Positions 1 to 7,564 are shown, counted from the first letter of the stretch. The stretch: DNA of 15,997 nt from Gemmatimonadota bacterium (GCA_016207445.1 JACQPS010000261.1:1-15997); one strand, 5' to 3'. Numbers and translations are program-made. The notes: a model not told the origin generated them from the sequence alone.

Positions 1-335
1 CCCAGCGTCACTTCGGCAGTGGTGCCGGTGCGCAGGGTGACCTGCTGCGGTGTGGTGGTGTGGGTCTGGCGCTCGTCGCGCGCGGTGATGGTGACCGTCT
101 GACGCGCGGGGGAGGTGATGAGGAACTGGCGGTGGCCGTTCGCCTCGACGGTGCCGAGCGCGCGTGCGCCGGTGCCATCGTCATAGGACACCACCATGCT
201 GTGGGGCATGGGGTTGTGCACCATGAGCGCGTAGGCGGGTCCGGGTTCGGATTCGACCGCTACCGGTCGGGCACATGCCGCGAGCACGAGGGCGGCGGCC
301 GCGAGGCAAGACGGCACGGCATGCGAGCGGTGCAT
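1..335 (-). CDS. Putative lipoprotein, N-terminal part (truncated by window edge)
   Basis: The gene reads leftward and leaves the window, so 111 codons plus two bases are visible. The ATG at 335-333 is preceded by a good ribosome site (AAAGGAG, 343-349, 7-base spacer). The protein opens with a short basic stretch and a hydrophobic segment ending in a lipobox, LVLAAC, with the lipidated Cys near residue 21, so it should be an envelope lipoprotein. The mature part (from about residue 35) looks like a small beta-rich domain with alternating hydrophobic residues. The visible part ends with a Thr-rich stretch followed by VTLRTGTTAEVTLG. I do not recognise the family, and the remainder is outside the window. 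The start and the lipoprotein call are well supported; the function is unknown. Confidence 0.7.
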   Translation of the reverse strand, partial: MHRSHAVPSCLAAAALVLAACARPVAVESEPGPAYALMVHNPMPHSMVVSYDDGTGARALGTVEANGHRQFLITSPARQTVTITARDERQTHTTTPQQVTLRTGTTAEVTL

Positions 336-431
336 GAGGCAGCTCCTTTGGTTGGAGTTCGGCGCGGGGCCGCTGCAGGAATCGTGCAAGGCGCGGCACG
401 GGTGGAGGATTAGCGGAAGGAAGGGCAGGCG

Positions 432-437
432 TATTAT
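432..437 (+). promoter_or_regulatory. Possible -10 element upstream of the amrS-like gene
   Basis: TATTAT is a 5/6 match to the -10 consensus and stands out as an AT island in very GC-rich DNA. No convincing -35 is visible at 16-18 bases. If it is used on the plus strand, transcription would begin near 444, just before the inverted repeat at 451-541. The same island gives AATAAT on the minus strand, so direction is unsettled. Confidence 0.25.
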
Positions 438-450
438 TCTGCAGGCGACG

Positions 451-541
451 CCCGATCCCGCTCCCGATCCCCATGCCCGAGCCCCGCATGCTGCTGCCTC
501 GGCGTCCTGGTGCGGGATCGGGATGAGGACAGGGATCGGGA
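451..541. repeat. GGGATCGGG inverted/direct repeat cluster in the amrS-like leader
   Basis: The left arm (451-471) holds two copies of CCCGATCCC, 12 bases apart. The right arm (514-541) holds two copies of GGGATCGGGA, 18 bases apart. The arms are complementary and could form an imperfect long hairpin in the RNA leading into the gene that starts at 558. It ends about 16 bases before the start codon. It could be an attenuator-like leader or an intergenic repeat element; the sequence alone does not decide. Confidence 0.5.
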
Positions 542-557
542 TTTTCAGGGAATTCCC

Positions 558-1676
558 ATGGCACCGGTTTCCCTCCAGCAGCTACTGGATGAGCGCTGCC
601 GTTCGGGGACGCTGTGCGAGCGTCTCGAGGACGGGGCGGTGCGGTGCTACGCCTGCGGTCACCGCTGCCTGATCAGGCCCGGCCGCCGCGGGATCTGCAA
701 GGTGCGTTACAACGAGGCAGGAGAACTGCGCGTCCCGTACGGGTACGTTGCGGCGCTGCAATGCGATCCGGTGGAGAAGAAGCCTTTCTTCCACGTGCTG
801 CCGGGGACGGACGCTCTCACCTTCGGTATGCTCGGCTGCGACTTTCACTGCTCGTATTGCCAGAACTGGGTGACGAGCCAGGCGCTACGCGACGAAGCGG
901 CGGGGGTGGCTCCCACGGAAGCGAGCGCGGACGGGCTGGTGGCGCTCGCCGAGGAGCGGGGCGCGGGCGTCGTCGCCTCATCCTACAACGAGCCGCTCAT
1001 CACCGCGGAGTGGGCGGTCGACGTGTTTCGGGCGGCCCGAGAGCGCGGCTTTCTGACCGCCTTCATCTCGAACGGCAACGCCACGCCCGAGGTGCTGGAC
1101 TACCTTCGTCCCTGGACCGACTGCTACAAGATCGACCTCAAGTCCATGAACGACCGGAGTTACCGGCGGCTGGGCGGAGTGCTACAGCACGTGCTGGACG
1201 CGATCCGCATGGTGTACGAGCGCGGCTTCTGGATCGAGGTCGTCACGCTGGTGATCCCCGGCTTCAACGATTCGGCCGCGGAACTGCGGCATGCGGCTGA
1301 AACCATCGCCTCGGTCTCCCGCGACATCCCGTGGCACGTCACGGCGTTTCACCAGGATTACCGCATGACCGACCCGCGCAACACGAGCGCGGCCGACCTG
1401 GTGCGCGCGGCCGCGATCGGCGCGGAGGCGGGACTGCGCTTCGTCTACGCGGGCAACCTGCCGGGGCAGGTCGGGAGGTGGGAGAACACGTACTGCCCGC
1501 ATTGCGGCGGGCTCCTCATCGAGCGCACGGGCTACGCCCTGCTCCAGCAGCGGATCGGCGAGGACGGCGGCTGTCCCGACTGCGGCAGCACGATTCCCGG
1601 CCTCTGGTCGTGCTCGCGCTCGGAGCGCACCCTCCGGCGGCTGCGGGTTTACCGTTCGGTTCGTCCTCTTCTCTGA
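558..1676 (+). CDS. amrS: AmrS-like radical SAM protein (AmmeMemoRadiSam system)
   Basis: A 372-residue protein of the PflA-related radical SAM family (COG1180). Cys94, Cys98 and Cys101 form the CxxxCxxC motif that binds the SAM-cleaving 4Fe-4S cluster. The N-terminus has the Cys-rich CxxC-x3-C...GxC-VR signature (Cys30, 33, 37, 47) typical of AmrS. The C-terminus carries a zinc-ribbon-like pair, CPHC and CPDC. The ATG at 558 is chosen because it follows AGGGA at 547-551. An upstream in-frame ATG at 510 would only add residues encoded by the GGGATCGGG repeats. The family is named for co-occurrence with MEMO1 and AMMECR1 homologues, but neither is in this window, and the in vivo substrate is not clear to me. 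The gene ends 13 bases before the convergent gene at 1690. The family call is strong; the specific role is not. Confidence 0.85.
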   Translation: MAPVSLQQLLDERCRSGTLCERLEDGAVRCYACGHRCLIRPGRRGICKVRYNEAGELRVPYGYVAALQCDPVEKKPFFHVLPGTDALTFGMLGCDFHCSYCQNWVTSQALRDEAAGVAPTEASADGLVALAEERGAGVVASSYNEPLITAEWAVDVFRAARERGFLTAFISNGNATPEVLDYLRPWTDCYKIDLKSMNDRSYRRLGGVLQHVLDAIRMVYERGFWIEVVTLVIPGFNDSAAELRHAAETIASVSRDIPWHVTAFHQDYRMTDPRNTSAADLVRAAAIGAEAGLRFVYAGNLPGQVGRWENTYCPHCGGLLIERTGYALLQQRIGEDGGCPDCGSTIPGLWSCSRSERTLRRLRVYRSVRPLL

Positions 1677-1689
1677 GCTATCCGCAAGA

Positions 1690-2133
1690 TCAGTCGAAGG
1701 TGACGCTCCGGGCCGTGTCGGGCGTCGGCAGACTTCCCGTCATCAGCTCGATCAGCGCCGCCATCTCCTCGCCGATCGAGTGCAACCGGTCCTTCACCGA
1801 CAGTACGTTCGCGTAATCGAAGTACGCGTTGACCGAGTCCTCCGACCCTGCGTACTGCTCGAGGATCATCCGGTCGAGCTGCTCGCGCAGGTGAGTCAGG
1901 ATGTGCGCCATGACACGCTCGAGCCGCTGCTGCTCCGCGAGCGTCGTCAGCAGCATGTCACCCCGCAGCCGTGGCATCAGCCACTCGATCTCCGCCACCA
2001 CGGCCGGCGGAGCGGCAACCGCCGCACCTCCCTCGGCCGCGTGCGCCACGACGCGACCGGCCCCCGCCGCCAGTGCGGTCAACTCCTCGTAGCTGCAGTA
2101 CAGGATCACGGTCCACTGCCTCCGACGGGTCAT
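1690..2133 (-). CDS. Conserved hypothetical protein, helical, unknown function
   Basis: A 147-residue protein. I chose the ATG at 2133 because the open frame continues upstream (to about 2247) only as an Arg/Ala-rich stretch without protein character. The start has only a weak GGGA-type ribosome site. The sequence begins with a basic stretch and WTVILYCSYEEL, then becomes almost wholly amphipathic helix. A central segment (LRGDMLLTTLAEQQRLERV) leads into YFDYANVLSVKDRLHSIGEE and a short acidic tail. There is no signal peptide, membrane segment or catalytic motif. It lies downstream of the lipid gene run on the same strand, separated by about 246 bases, so it may be transcribed independently. 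It looks like a real soluble protein, perhaps conserved in one lineage, but I cannot assign a function. Confidence 0.65.
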   Translation of the reverse strand: MTRRRQWTVILYCSYEELTALAAGAGRVVAHAAEGGAAVAAPPAVVAEIEWLMPRLRGDMLLTTLAEQQRLERVMAHILTHLREQLDRMILEQYAGSEDSVNAYFDYANVLSVKDRLHSIGEEMAALIELMTGSLPTPDTARSVTFD

Positions 2134-2379
2134 CCGGTCCCGACTTTGGTATGCCTCTGCCACCCTCCTGGTTCCGCAAGGTGCGGACCGGGCTGCTCCG
2201 GCCGCCCGTCGCGTGTTTGCGGCGCCGTTTCGCCACGTGCGCTGCATGCTAACCGCCGAGTTTCCAACGTATTGTGCGCGGATCCAGAACGTCCGTTTGC
2301 GCCGCGCCCCAGCCGGTTGGATGGGCCCAGCGTCGCGGCCCGCTACTTCTTGCCGGGCGGTACCAACTCTTTCCCGCAG

Positions 2380-3114
2380 TTACCGGCGCAGCAGCCAGGG
2401 CGCGAGCCAGAGTCCGGCGATCACGTCGATGGCAGTGTGAGCCAGGATGGATGGCAGCAGGCTCCCCGAAAGGACAAAGGGCAGCGTGAGCACGAGCCCG
2501 AGGACGGCCGCGCGCACGGTGCCGGGTGTTCCCTGGTAGGCGTGCAACATGCCGAACACGGCGGCGGCGAGAAGTGCTGCGGGAACGATGGCGCCCATCG
2601 CACGCGCGAGGGCCGGGACGAGGAACCCCCGAAAGACCAGCTCCTCGCCGATGCCGGCGGAGAGCGCCAGCGCGGCGAACGTAAGCCGCTCGGATCGCGT
2701 CCTGGGAAGGATGTAGCCGAGCAGCTCGGACTCGCGCACGCGCAGCGCTCGTCCGATCGCGAGCACGGCCAGGCCTGCGCCGATCGCGCCGCCGGTCCAT
2801 CCGGCCAGGGAAAGCGGAGGCGGCAGCAGCAGTCCGAGCGTGCGCGTCGTGAAGCCGGCGGCCAGCGCCGCGCCGGTCGTGAGGGCAGCGAGCAACCAGA
2901 GCGCAGCCGCCGACGCGAGATAGAGGGCCGAGCGCGGCACGCGCCCGGGCACGTCCGCCGCGGCCGCAGACTGGCCCAGCACACCGGCAGGCAGTCCGGC
3001 GAGGAGCAGGACGAGCGCGGCGCGGGCGGGCCAGCGCAGCTCGGCGGCGGCGAGCCACGTGATCGCTGCCGCCGCGATGCTCCCACTCACCACCCACCGA
3101 CTGGTCGGTCTCAT
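2380..3114 (-). CDS. CPBP family intramembrane metalloprotease (Abi/Rce1-like)
   Basis: A 244-residue membrane protein with about seven hydrophobic segments. The CPBP (Rce1/Abi, PF02517) motifs are complete: GEELVFRGF (Glu157, Glu158, Arg162), His191 in MLHAYQG, and His226 in LAHTAID. These are the residues thought to hold the metal or water in Rce1-type glutamate intramembrane proteases, so the protein should be active. It is the last gene of the tightly spaced minus-strand run, 50 bases after the PAP2 gene. ATG 3114 has no clear ribosome site; an in-frame GTG at 3162, two bases past the PAP2 stop codon, is an alternative start and would imply coupling. The substrate is unknown. Bacterial members are often of unassigned function, and the link to lipid synthesis rests only on position. 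Confidence 0.85.
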   Translation of the reverse strand: MRPTSRWVVSGSIAAAAITWLAAAELRWPARAALVLLLAGLPAGVLGQSAAAADVPGRVPRSALYLASAAALWLLAALTTGAALAAGFTTRTLGLLLPPPLSLAGWTGGAIGAGLAVLAIGRALRVRESELLGYILPRTRSERLTFAALALSAGIGEELVFRGFLVPALARAMGAIVPAALLAAAVFGMLHAYQGTPGTVRAAVLGLVLTLPFVLSGSLLPSILAHTAIDVIAGLWLAPWLLRR

Positions 3115-3164
3115 GCAGTTCGGAATCGGCAGCGCGTGGGAACCCTCGAGCAGTTGCGCCACCC

Positions 3165-4010
3165 TCAGCGGCGGTGGCCGCGCATCAGACGGTCCCGCAA
3201 TGGCCGGGCGACGGCGAACAGCGCCAGGCCTACGAGGCATCCGGCGACGACGTCGATGGCGTAATGGTAGCCTCCGTAGACGGCGCCCAACCCGAGGGCC
3301 AGCGCGGCCGGCGCGATGATCGGAAACGCCCCGCGCAGGTGCCGCCACGCGAGCGCAGTCTGGATCGTGGCAATCGCCACATGAGACGATGGGAACGCCG
3401 CTCCCTGGCTCGCGCCCGCCGTCAGCACGAAGTGCGTCAACTGATACAACGGCCCGCGCGCGAGCTCGTGGTTGGGCGGCGGAAACACGTACCACGGCCC
3501 CTGCACGGGAAAGTAGATGAAAACCAGATAGTGCACGAAGTATGTCAGCATTACCCCGAACAGTGCCTCGCGGAAGGCATCGCGCCGGCCGCGCAGATAG
3601 AGGACCAGCGGCGGAACGTAAATGATCGGGTAGTAGGACAAGTAACCCGCGTGCAGCACCTCCGAGACCGGCAGCGCCGGCACGGCGGCGGCGAACGCCT
3701 GGCTCGGCTGCATGCCGAACAGCGTCTGCTCCCACCCCTGGACCAGAGCATCGAAGTAGCGCCCGCCGTGCACGGCCTGGTTCAGCAGCGGCAGCTCCGC
3801 ATAGAGCGCCGGGATGAGCAGGAGCGGGTACCAGTCGCGCACCATGGCGTGGTGGTTGCCAACCCGGCCGGGGACGCCGCTCGCGGCCCAGAAAGCCAGC
3901 GCGGCCGCCATCAGGTGAAGAGGCAGGAGCAGCAGCCAGTTCGACGGCCGCTGCGGGAACAGGAGTGCCGCGCCGGATGCGAGCGCGTAGGCGCCGAAGA
4001 GGACAGCCAT
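3165..4010 (-). CDS. PAP2_3-type membrane phosphatase/transferase, candidate sphingolipid head-group enzyme
   Basis: A 281-residue protein with about six membrane segments. It has the PAP2 core: FPSSH (Ser208, Ser209, His210) and YHYAIDVVAG (His249, Asp253), giving the catalytic His/Asp arrangement. The first motif is FPVQGPWY (about 167-174), not the KxxxxxxRP of ordinary PAP2 phosphatases, and the Arg normally six residues before the last His is Ala243. This layout resembles the PAP2_3 branch, which includes Aur1-type inositol phosphorylceramide synthases. Lying 101 bases after the ceramide-synthase-like gene, it may transfer or remove a phospho-head group on ceramide; that is inference. 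The start is uncertain: ATG 4010 lacks a ribosome site, and in-frame GTG 4025, GTG 4031 and TTG 4085 are alternatives. A general phosphatidate-type phosphatase is the main competing reading. Confidence 0.8.
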   Translation of the reverse strand: MAVLFGAYALASGAALLFPQRPSNWLLLLPLHLMAAALAFWAASGVPGRVGNHHAMVRDWYPLLLIPALYAELPLLNQAVHGGRYFDALVQGWEQTLFGMQPSQAFAAAVPALPVSEVLHAGYLSYYPIIYVPPLVLYLRGRRDAFREALFGVMLTYFVHYLVFIYFPVQGPWYVFPPPNHELARGPLYQLTHFVLTAGASQGAAFPSSHVAIATIQTALAWRHLRGAFPIIAPAALALGLGAVYGGYHYAIDVVAGCLVGLALFAVARPLRDRLMRGHRR

Positions 4011-4111
4011 GGGCCGGCGGCTCACGGCCACGGCGTCGCCCGCCACCTTGGGCGGGCCGGTCGCGCCGCCCGCCGCCGAGCGCAAAGTTCCGGTCGCGTC
4101 GCCTGCCGCGC

Positions 4112-5248
4112 TCACACCGCCTTCTCGTAGACCCGGTAGGTCTTGTAGACGTGCGCACCCATGCGCTCCAGCCCGCGCCGCATCTCCCAGTTGTCCTCCA
4201 GGATCCACGAGCATTCGCCGTGGGGGTAGCCGAGGCGCGGCCCCTCCTGGAAGATGCGCAGGTAGAGCATCGCGTCGATGCCCATGCGACGGAACCCGGG
4301 TTTCAGCCCGAGCGTGAGCACGCGCGCCGCGTCGATCTTGCGCGCGTGCCACAGCAGCTTCAGCAGCCCGAACGGCCAGAGCCGCCCGTTGATGTGCCGG
4401 AGCGCTTGATGCAAGTCCGGCAGTGCCACGGCGAAGCCGACCGCCTCGTCCGCCACTTCCGCGATCGGGCACAGCTCCGGCTTGAGCACGGGGCGGAGCT
4501 GCTTGGCCAGATACCGGATCTCCGCCTCCGACAGCGGCACGAATCCCCAGTTCTGCTCCCACGCGCTGTTGTAGATGTCCTGCACGGTCCGCACTTCCTG
4601 CGCGAAGTGCCGCATGTCCAGCGGCCGCAAGCGGACCTTCTGCTGCTCCTGTAGCCGCGCCACGCCCCGCACCAGTCGCTGCGGCGGCTCGGGGCCCTCG
4701 AGCCAGTAGGCCAGCAGGTCCTTCGATTTGACGTATCCCGCGCGCGTGAGCAGCCCCGGGTAGTACGGCCGCGTGTGACTCATCAGGATGGCCGGCGCAT
4801 GCTCGAACCCATCGAGGAGCACGCCCGGTGAAGCAAACTCGTCGTTGGTCGAGAAATTCATCGGGCCGCGGATGTGCTCCATGCCGCGGGCCCGCACCCA
4901 GGTCTCGGCGACCTCGAGCAACGTGCGGGCGACGTCGTCGTCCTCCGCGCTCTCGAAGAAGCCGAAGAAGCCGGCCTTCTCACGCTGGAACTCGACGTGC
5001 CGGTGGTTCACGATGGCCGCGATCCGCCCCACGACCGCGCCGCCGCGGCGGGCCAGCAGGTACTCGACATCCGCGTGCTGATGGAATGGGTGGCGCCGTC
5101 GATCCAGGACGCGCTTCAGATCGGAGAGCAGCGGCGGCACCCAGGCGCGGTCGCCTGCGTACAGCCGCCACGGCAGCTGGAGGAACTCCTTCAGGTCTTT
5201 TCGGCTGCGGACCGGCGCGACCTGGACCCGCGCGCCGGCGCAGGTCAT
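4112..5248 (-). CDS. bcerS: GNAT-fold bacterial ceramide synthase-like acyltransferase
   Basis: A 378-residue soluble protein. The N-terminal part has the conserved LPWRLYAGDRAWVPPL block (about 25-40) and HADVEYLLARRGG...VGRIAAIVNHRH. The middle has a GPMNFSTNDEFASPGVLLDGF block followed by RPYYPGLLTRAGY. The C-terminal part ends in a GNAT core, LGLKPGFRRMGIDAML, the RxxG acyl-CoA pyrophosphate loop. This domain order matches the GNAT-superfamily protein described as the bacterial ceramide synthase in Caulobacter, which N-acylates the long-chain base. The start codon overlaps the spt stop as ATGA, so translation is probably coupled, and no separate ribosome site is needed. Its position directly after spt is the strongest support for the specific role. 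A general GNAT acyltransferase of another pathway is the alternative. Confidence 0.8.
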   Translation of the reverse strand: MTCAGARVQVAPVRSRKDLKEFLQLPWRLYAGDRAWVPPLLSDLKRVLDRRRHPFHQHADVEYLLARRGGAVVGRIAAIVNHRHVEFQREKAGFFGFFESAEDDDVARTLLEVAETWVRARGMEHIRGPMNFSTNDEFASPGVLLDGFEHAPAILMSHTRPYYPGLLTRAGYVKSKDLLAYWLEGPEPPQRLVRGVARLQEQQKVRLRPLDMRHFAQEVRTVQDIYNSAWEQNWGFVPLSEAEIRYLAKQLRPVLKPELCPIAEVADEAVGFAVALPDLHQALRHINGRLWPFGLLKLLWHARKIDAARVLTLGLKPGFRRMGIDAMLYLRIFQEGPRLGYPHGECSWILEDNWEMRRGLERMGAHVYKTYRVYEKAV

Positions 5249-6426
5249 ATCAGCGCCATGTGTCGCCCGACCTGCGCGAAGGCCTCGAGCACATGGTCGA
5301 TCTGCTCCTCGGTGTGCGTCGCCATGAGCGAGATTCGCAGCCGGCAGGAGTTGTCGGGCACGGCGGGAGGCGTGACGGGGTTGGTGAATACGCCGGCGTC
5401 GAACAGCGCTTTCCAGAAGATGAAGGTATCCTCGAGCTCCCCGACCAGGACCGGGATGACCGGCGTCTCGCTCTTGCCGGTATCGTAGCCGAGGCTCTTC
5501 AGCCCCTCCTGCATGCGGCGCGTGTTGGACCAGAGCGCCTCGCGCCGCTCCGGCTCCTCCTCGATGACCTCGAGCGCAGCCAGCACGGTGGCCACCGAGG
5601 CGGGCGGCATGCTCGCGCTGAAGATGAGCGAGCGGGCGTGGTGCTTCAGGTAGTGGATCACGGGCTCGGGGCCCGCGATCACCCCGCCGATCGATGCGAG
5701 CGACTTCGAGAAGGTGGCCATGATCAGGTCCACCCTGTGCTCGAGCCCGAAGTGCTGCGCGGTCCCGCCGCCCCGCTCGCCCAGTACGCCGAACGCGTGC
5801 GCGTCGTCGACCATGACCTGCGCGCCGTAGAACTCGGCCAGCGCGAGCAGGGCGGGCAAATCGCAGATGTCGCCCTCCATGGAGAAGATGCCGTCGGTCA
5901 CGATCAGCTTGCCGGCATCCGCGGGGGCACGGGCGAGCTGCCGCTCGAGCGTCGCCAGCTCTCCGTGCGGGTAGCGGTGCACCGTGCCGTACGCCAGGCG
6001 CGCGCCGTCCACGATGCTCGCGTGGTTCAGCTTGTCCAGAAAGAGATGGTCGTCGCGCCCGATCAACGTGGCGATCACGCCCAGGTTAGTCTGGTAGCCG
6101 GTGCTGAAGACGAGCGCGGCCTCCTGGCCCAGGAAACGGGCGAGCCGCTCCTCCAGCTCTTCGTGCAGGTCCAGCGTGCCATTGAGAAAGCGACTGCCGG
6201 TACAGCCGCTGCCGTATCGGCGCAGCGCAGCCTCGGCCGCCGCCAGCACCTTGGGGTGGTGCGTGAGGCCCAGATAGTTGTTCGAACCCACCATGACTTT
6301 GCGCTGGCCGTGGATCACGACCTCGGTGTCGTAGGAAGCCTCGATGGGGACGAAGTAGGGATAGAAGCCGGCCGCCTGGATCTCACGGGCCCGGGTGAAG
6401 CGGTCGCATTTCTCGAACAGACTCAT
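5245..6426 (-). CDS. spt: Serine palmitoyltransferase (3-ketosphinganine synthase)
   Basis: A 393-residue alpha-oxoamine synthase that would condense L-serine with a fatty acyl thioester using PLP, the committed sphingolipid step. The PLP lysine is Lys241 in MATFSKSLAS, with Asp207 and His210 in VDDAHAFG and the ring-stacking His135 in LNHASIVDG. FYPYFVPIEA near the N-terminus (about 21-30), GSNNYLGLTHHP and GCTGSRFLNGTLDLH resemble the Bacteroidetes type of Spt more than BioF or glycine C-acetyltransferase. The gene begins 10 bases after the cerR-like stop, with GAGG (6435-6438) as ribosome site. Its stop overlaps the next start codon. BioF and Kbl are the sister functions; the ceramide-synthase neighbour and the lack of biotin or threonine genes argue against them. 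Confidence 0.87.
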   Translation of the reverse strand: MSLFEKCDRFTRAREIQAAGFYPYFVPIEASYDTEVVIHGQRKVMVGSNNYLGLTHHPKVLAAAEAALRRYGSGCTGSRFLNGTLDLHEELEERLARFLGQEAALVFSTGYQTNLGVIATLIGRDDHLFLDKLNHASIVDGARLAYGTVHRYPHGELATLERQLARAPADAGKLIVTDGIFSMEGDICDLPALLALAEFYGAQVMVDDAHAFGVLGERGGGTAQHFGLEHRVDLIMATFSKSLASIGGVIAGPEPVIHYLKHHARSLIFSASMPPASVATVLAALEVIEEEPERREALWSNTRRMQEGLKSLGYDTGKSETPVIPVLVGELEDTFIFWKALFDAGVFTNPVTPPAVPDNSCRLRISLMATHTEEQIDHVLEAFAQVGRHMALI

Positions 6427-6436
6427 GTCCGTGTCC

Positions 6437-7426
6437 TCACAACCAGCCCTGGGCGCGGTACCAGGCCGCGGTCTCGGCGAGGCCCTCGGGCAGCGCGATC
6501 TGCGCCTCGAACCCGAGGTCCCGCTTCGCGGCTTCCGTCTCGCACAGCCAGCCGGGAGCCAGAAGCTCCCGGGCCTTGTCGCGGTCGAAGATGGTCGCGC
6601 GGCCGGCAAGAGCGCTCGCCAGCTCGGTGGCGGCGGCCGCGCCCCGGACCAGCGCCGGCGGCACGCGCACGACGCGGGCGGATCGTCCGAGCGCGTGCGC
6701 GATCGCGCGCGCCACCTCCACCCACACGTACGGCCGAGGATGCGCGACGTGGTACACCCCGGCCGCTTGCTGCACCGTTGCCGCGCGGGCCAGCGACTCC
6801 GCAAGGTCCCGCGCATGCACGAGCTGGATCGGCCGATCCGGCCCGCCGGGCACCGGAAGAAGCCCGCGCGCCGCCAGCCGAAAGAACGTATACAGGTCGC
6901 GGTCTCTCGGCCCGTACACGGCCGGGGCCCGCATGATGACGACCTCGAGTCGACCCGCCGCGGCGAGACACGCCTGCTCACCGGCGAGCTTGCTGCGCCC
7001 GTAGGCGGTCAGCGGCCGCGGTGCATCGGCGGTCGTCACCGGGTGGCCATTACGACTGGGCCCCACCGCCGCGAGCGAGCTCAGGTAGACCAGACGGCGC
7101 GGCCGTGGGTTCGCGGCCAGAATGGCCTGCACCAGGGCCCGCGTACCCTGGTGGTTCGTCCGCTCGAATTCCGCGGGCGTCCTGGCCCGGGTCAGCGCAG
7201 CGAGGTGGAGAACGACGTCGGCGCCCTCGATCGCACGGGCCAGCGAGCTCGGATCCTCGAGCCCGCCGGTGCGGAGCTCGACCGCGAGCTCGCGCGCCAG
7301 CCGAACGTCGCTGGTCGGCCGGACTAGGACCCGGAGCGGGGCGCCTCGAGCAGCCAGAGCTTGCAGGGTATGCGACCCGACGAAGCCCGTCGCGCCCGTG
7401 ATCAGGATGCGCGTAGCCCCCGCCAC
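6437..7426 (-). CDS. cerR: NAD(P)-dependent epimerase/dehydratase-family reductase, likely ceramide reductase
   Basis: A 329-residue extended short-chain dehydrogenase. The Rossmann motif GATGFVG sits at residues 11-17, the active-site Ser at about 116-117 in VYLSS, and the YxxxK pair is Tyr142/Lys146. The start is GTG 7426; no ATG precedes the Rossmann fold closely, and AGGCGG lies just upstream. Upstream in-frame codons lead into a low-complexity stretch and were excluded. It is the first gene of the run, 10 bases before spt. A dehydrogenase of this family (CerR in Caulobacter) reduces the 3-keto group in bacterial ceramide synthesis, and the spt and bcerS-like neighbours make that the best reading. 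By sequence alone, a sterol/sugar-type dehydrogenase would also fit. Confidence 0.78.
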   Translation of the reverse strand: MAGATRILITGATGFVGSHTLQALAARGAPLRVLVRPTSDVRLARELAVELRTGGLEDPSSLARAIEGADVVLHLAALTRARTPAEFERTNHQGTRALVQAILAANPRPRRLVYLSSLAAVGPSRNGHPVTTADAPRPLTAYGRSKLAGEQACLAAAGRLEVVIMRAPAVYGPRDRDLYTFFRLAARGLLPVPGGPDRPIQLVHARDLAESLARAATVQQAAGVYHVAHPRPYVWVEVARAIAHALGRSARVVRVPPALVRGAAAATELASALAGRATIFDRDKARELLAPGWLCETEAAKRDLGFEAQIALPEGLAETAAWYRAQGWL

Positions 7427-7564
7427 CGGACCGCCTGTAAGGTGCGTGGCGCACCCGAAAAAGGCAATGCTCCGCGCGCCAGAACCCCGCGTGGGGCCAG
7501 CCTTGCCCCGCGCACGAGGCACGCCCAAGTTACGCAAAATGCTGGCATACCGCCCAGCTGGAAG

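Noticed and set aside
510..557. Upstream ATG as the AmrS-like start
   Set aside because: It only adds an Arg/Asp stretch encoded by the GGGATCGGG repeats; ATG 558 has a ribosome site and a normal N-terminus.
1780..3264. Long plus-strand open frame across the conserved hypothetical and CPBP genes
   Set aside because: Arg/Gln/Gly-rich with no domain, and antisense to a frame with complete CPBP motifs; a GC-driven shadow.
5245..6426. Naming the synthase BioF or glycine C-acetyltransferase
   Set aside because: Sequence blocks resemble the Spt type and the neighbours are ceramide genes; there is no biotin or threonine gene nearby.
4828..6936. 702-codon plus-strand open frame
   Set aside because: Antisense to spt and bcerS-like genes with full catalytic motifs; its Arg/Pro/Gly composition is typical of shadow frames.
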